The notes under the pieces were generated by a model. That model was not told where the DNA came from. It worked only from the letters and a program-made list of their open reading frames with translations, and made no database searches. Both the position numbers and the translations under genes were made by a program. A DNA stretch of 64,000 nucleotides, from assembly GCA_964487255.1 (NCBI GenBank), contig CAZAQV010000001.1:248001-312000 (forward strand), written 5' to 3'. The stretch is from CAZAQV01 sp964487255 (GTDB taxonomy: Bacteria; Myxococcota_A; Polyangia; Polyangiales; CAZAQV01). Position 1 is the stretch's first letter. The number at the start of each line of letters is the position of its first letter. Shown piece after piece: positions 61,833-64,000 of this stretch.

Positions 61833-62384
61833 CTACCAATCCCCTGTGTCGATGAAGCAGGCGCCATCGCATCGGTCACGCACGGAGACACAACGCTCAG
61901 GTTGATCGGGGTCGAACCCATCACCGACGCTGGCATAGAGCTGCACGGTTTTTGTTCCATCCGAATGGGTACACGAAAAGAGCGCAGGCTCGCGAGAGCC
62001 CACATTGTAGCCAACGAATGCGACCGTGGTTCGACTTCCGGACGCATGCTCGGGAATCGCGACGGGCTCTCCTATGGCGAACGCACACATGTCGGCGTCG
62101 TAACGCCAGTCCATCCAAGACGCCTCGATCGAGGGCGGCGCTTGGCCAGCATTGAGCGCAGTCCAGATCGTATCGCAGCCTGTATCGCCGTCGGCGACCC
62201 AGACCAGCCCACGATCGGTATTAATAATGTGTTTGTCGTCGCGAAACTCCACGTAGAGCTGCCCTTTGAGGTCGTGCGTCCGGCCGGTCCCGCCATCTGC
62301 CGTTGTTTCTGCATTGGCGTCATGCCCCGACGAACAAGCGCCGACCAAGAGCAGCGGACAAACGAATCCTATCCAAAATTTCAT
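61833..62384 (-). CDS. Tandem lipoprotein family, member 2
   Basis: A 183-residue lipoprotein (lipobox VGAC after MKFWIGFVCPLLLV). The mature domain contains QLYVEFRDDKHIINTDRGLVWVADGDTGCD, WMDWRYDADMCAFAIGEPVAIP, TTVAFVGYNVGSREPALFSC, GFDPDQPERC and CDGACFIDTG. The first 12 residues match member 3 almost exactly at both protein and DNA level, including the GGAAGGGA-like ribosome-binding stretch before the ATG, so the leaders were duplicated with the genes. An inverted repeat (62428-62450) lies upstream. The role is unknown. Confidence 0.8.
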   Translation of the reverse strand: MKFWIGFVCPLLLVGACSSGHDANAETTADGGTGRTHDLKGQLYVEFRDDKHIINTDRGLVWVADGDTGCDTIWTALNAGQAPPSIEASWMDWRYDADMCAFAIGEPVAIPEHASGSRTTVAFVGYNVGSREPALFSCTHSDGTKTVQLYASVGDGFDPDQPERCVSVRDRCDGACFIDTGDW

Positions 62385-62427
62385 CAGACCATCCCTTCCG
62401 GCGTGTTCGCTCAGAGCGAGACGAAGA

Positions 62428-62450
62428 CGCCGACCGTTATACGGCCGGCG
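62428..62450. promoter_or_regulatory. Hairpin between lipoprotein members 3 and 2
   Basis: CGCCGACCGT pairs with ACGGCCGGCG, 9 of 10 positions, around TAT. It lies 44 bases before the member 2 start and 92 bases past the stop of member 3. No T run follows on the minus strand. It may be a terminator of member 3 or a leader structure of member 2. Confidence 0.5.
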
Positions 62451-62541
62451 CCCCGGATGGTTCCGAATAGCTGCAATCAGTCGTATGTTACGGGATCGAG
62501 GTCCGATGCGGTTCGTCAGCGTTGAGGCCGTTGGCCCGCGC

Positions 62542-63153
62542 TCAGCGTGTCGTTGTCTGGCAGCGCTCGGAAATCGTCGGGTATCGGCTCAGCTCGTTCC
62601 GGTCGAATCCGTCGAGAGGTATAATATGTAGATTGACCGAATCCGTCGGTGTGATCTGTAGGCAACTCCAAAGCGAGGGGTCGCGAGCACCCTCGTCGTA
62701 ACCCACAACAGAGACGGTCGCCCTCTGGTATACCGGTACAGCAATCTGCGGGCCCTCCCCGAGAAGCTCATTTCCCCAGTCGTCGTATGCCCTATCGAAG
62801 AACGCACAAAGGTCGGCATCGGATTGCCAACGAAGGGCACGATGTTCGATCTTGGTGTTCGGGTTGCTGAAGTCACTCCCCTCAACAACGGCGAGGTGGT
62901 CCGTGCAGTCGAAGGTGGTGTCGCTAATCAGAGCACGCATGCGCTCGGTGTTGATGATGTGTCTGTCGTCGCGAAACTCGAGCAAAAGCCTTCCCTCAAG
63001 CCCACTTTCGCCATCGGCGTTCTCTGTCTCGAGTCCACCGTCGGTGTTGCTCGGGACGCCAGTCTGGTCCACCTCGTCGCGTGGGCCGTGGTGTTGCGGT
63101 GAAAGACAACCCGCGAGGAGCAGCGGGCAAACAAAACCAATCCAAAATTTCAT
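62542..63153 (-). CDS. Tandem lipoprotein family, member 3
   Basis: A 203-residue lipoprotein from ATG 63153 with lipobox LAGC. The signal peptide and linker are nearly the same as in members 2 and 4 (CLSPQHHGPRDE), then the family domain: RLLLEFRDDRHIINTERMRALI, LRWQSDADLCAFFDRA, VPVYQRATVSVVGYDEGARDPSLWSC, GFDRNELSRYP and a C-terminus that lacks the CxGxCxVDT block of the others (it ends ISERCQTTTR). The core is more diverged than in members 2 and 4, and an insertion is present (NELLGEGPQ). A ribosome-binding stretch GGAAGGGA precedes the ATG. Confidence 0.78.
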   Translation of the reverse strand: MKFWIGFVCPLLLAGCLSPQHHGPRDEVDQTGVPSNTDGGLETENADGESGLEGRLLLEFRDDRHIINTERMRALISDTTFDCTDHLAVVEGSDFSNPNTKIEHRALRWQSDADLCAFFDRAYDDWGNELLGEGPQIAVPVYQRATVSVVGYDEGARDPSLWSCLQITPTDSVNLHIIPLDGFDRNELSRYPTISERCQTTTR

Positions 63154-63289
63154 CGAATCTTCCCTTCCAGCGCTAGCACATGCGCGCATCCTAGACTTGT
63201 CGCGAGCCAGCGGAGATTACGAGTCCATCGAAAGAAAAGGCACAACCCTTTGAAAATATGCAAAAAAGAGCGAATCATCGTTTGTGGAT

Positions 63290-63841
63290 CTAGCGGATCT
63301 CGGTGTCGACTTCGCACCTGCCACCGCAGCGCTCGCTCACGGACAGACACCGACCTGGAGCGTAGGGGTCGAAGCCCTCCATAATGTAACCGACGAGCTG
63401 CAGCGCATCGGTCGAAGCATCCTGTTTGCAGCTGAAGATTGAGGGCTCGCGATAGTCGATGTTGTAGCCAACAAAAGCGACCGTCGCCTGTTCGCGCAAA
63501 GGGATGGCAACGGGCTCTGCGGAGCCGAACTCACACATGTCTGCGTCGTGACGCCAGTCGATCCAGGCTTCGTCCAGCAAGTTTGGCCATTGCCGGGTGG
63601 CTGAGACCGACGCTGAAACCACATCACAGCCCGTGTCAGCGTCGACGATCAACACCAGCCCACGATCGGTGTTGATGATGTGCTTGTCGCTACGAAACTC
63701 GACGGAGAGGGCCCCTTCAAGGTCGCTTACGTGGTTGCTCCCGCCATCACTGCTGTCGGCGCGTGGGCCGTGGTGTTGCGGTGAAAGACAACCCGCGAGG
63801 AGTAGCGGGCAAAGGAAACCAAGAACAGTTCGGATGCTCAT
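63290..63841 (-). CDS. Tandem lipoprotein family, member 4
   Basis: A 183-residue lipoprotein from ATG 63841 with lipobox LAGC and the linker CLSPQHHGPRADSSDGG. The family landmarks are complete: ALSVEFRSDKHIINTDRGLVLIVDADTGCD, WIDWRHDADMCEFGSAEPVAIP, ATVAFVGYNIDYREPSIFSC, GFDPYAPGRCLSVSERCGGRCEVDT. The ATG overlaps the stop codon of the next gene to the right (ATGA), so it is translationally coupled to member 5. It is the copy closest to the family consensus. Confidence 0.8.
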   Translation of the reverse strand: MSIRTVLGFLCPLLLAGCLSPQHHGPRADSSDGGSNHVSDLEGALSVEFRSDKHIINTDRGLVLIVDADTGCDVVSASVSATRQWPNLLDEAWIDWRHDADMCEFGSAEPVAIPLREQATVAFVGYNIDYREPSIFSCKQDASTDALQLVGYIMEGFDPYAPGRCLSVSERCGGRCEVDTEIR

Positions 63842-64000
63842 CGAAGCTCCGCTTCGCATCGGGTCGAGAAGGTGCTCCAGCGGTCCGCCTCGTTGGGGTC
63901 AAAACCCTCGCCGGGGCTTGGCCGCAGCTGCAGTTCATGGGTTGTGGCCATGTTCACGCAGCCAAAGAAGGACGGCTTGGAGTTCTCTGCGTCGTAGCCA
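63838..64000 (-). CDS. Tandem lipoprotein family, member 5 (C-terminal part, right edge of window)
   Basis: Only the last 53 residues lie in the window: a frame open to the right edge that reads GYDAENSKPSFFGC, then LQLRPSPGEGFDPNEADRW, FSTRC and a short tail before the TGA (63838-63840). This matches the C-terminal third of the other members: GYN-x-REP-x-LFSC, GFDP-x2-P-x-RC. The TGA overlaps the ATG of member 4. The gene therefore belongs to the same array, which continues beyond the window. Confidence 0.75.
   Translation of the reverse strand, partial: GYDAENSKPSFFGCVNMATTHELQLRPSPGEGFDPNEADRWSTFSTRCEAELR

Noticed and set aside
1..64000. tRNA and rRNA genes
   Set aside because: I scanned the intergenic gaps for T-loop-like GGTTCGAATC words and cloverleaf ends and found none that fit; a computed search would be needed to exclude them fully.

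Overview
The window reads as a chromosomal segment of a high-GC, Gram-negative bacterium of the Myxococcota (old Deltaproteobacteria) type. The evidence is an abundance of lipoproteins with long acidic linkers, surface proteins carrying MopE-type calcium/metal-binding repeats, a sorting tail resembling MYXO-CTERM, a Hanks-type kinase, and many GTG/TTG starts. dnaA, dnaN, a perfect DnaA box and a cluster of parS-like sites all lie here, so this is probably the replication-origin region. The order or species cannot be fixed from this sequence alone.

Layout. 1-4 kb: the end of a hybrid histidine kinase, a zinc-ribbon/coiled-coil protein, an ECF sigma factor with a small coupled membrane protein, and a barrel-like outer-membrane protein. 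4-8 kb: dnaA, a Tat-type lipoprotein amidohydrolase and dnaN. 8-20 kb: a giant surface protein that looks like two proteins fused in frame, a small run of envelope genes, a secreted SNase-like nuclease, and a repeat-rich lipoprotein followed by a porin carrying the same repeats. 20-24 kb: a four-gene operon with two SPFH/band-7 proteins. 24-28 kb: pssA, a GlcD-like oxidase and a peptidoglycan-binding-domain protein, then the parS cluster. 28-36 kb: a transglutaminase-elicitor-type lipoprotein, a protein kinase, a MaoC-like hydratase, a thiolase, and two Cys-rich surface proteins. 36-43 kb: a polytopic membrane protein, a frameshifted VWA lipoprotein, an esterase, a diguanylate cyclase and an outer-membrane protein. 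43-52 kb: two very large paralogous metalloprotease lipoproteins. 52-61 kb: an M15B-type peptidase, aroE, xseA and a glpG-like rhomboid. 61-64 kb: a tandem array of at least five paralogous lipoproteins running off the right edge.

The envelope genes dominate: secreted, lipid-anchored or outer-membrane proteins make up well over half of the coding sequence and no phage, CRISPR or restriction system was seen. The strongest unexplained signals are non-coding. One is a pair of ~163-bp elements that share an almost identical central 36-bp core but have different, internally complementary arms ending in CTAG; each supplies the TAG stop codon of a neighbouring gene. The other is a family of three bulged hairpins of identical architecture with compensating stem changes. 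Protein-level candidates for new biology are the lipoprotein array, the paired giant metalloproteases, the dual-SPFH operon and the fused MopE/BNR surface protein.

All calls are by reading motifs and context; no database search was run. Start codons were moved inward where signal peptides, ribosome-binding sites or overlaps supported it.
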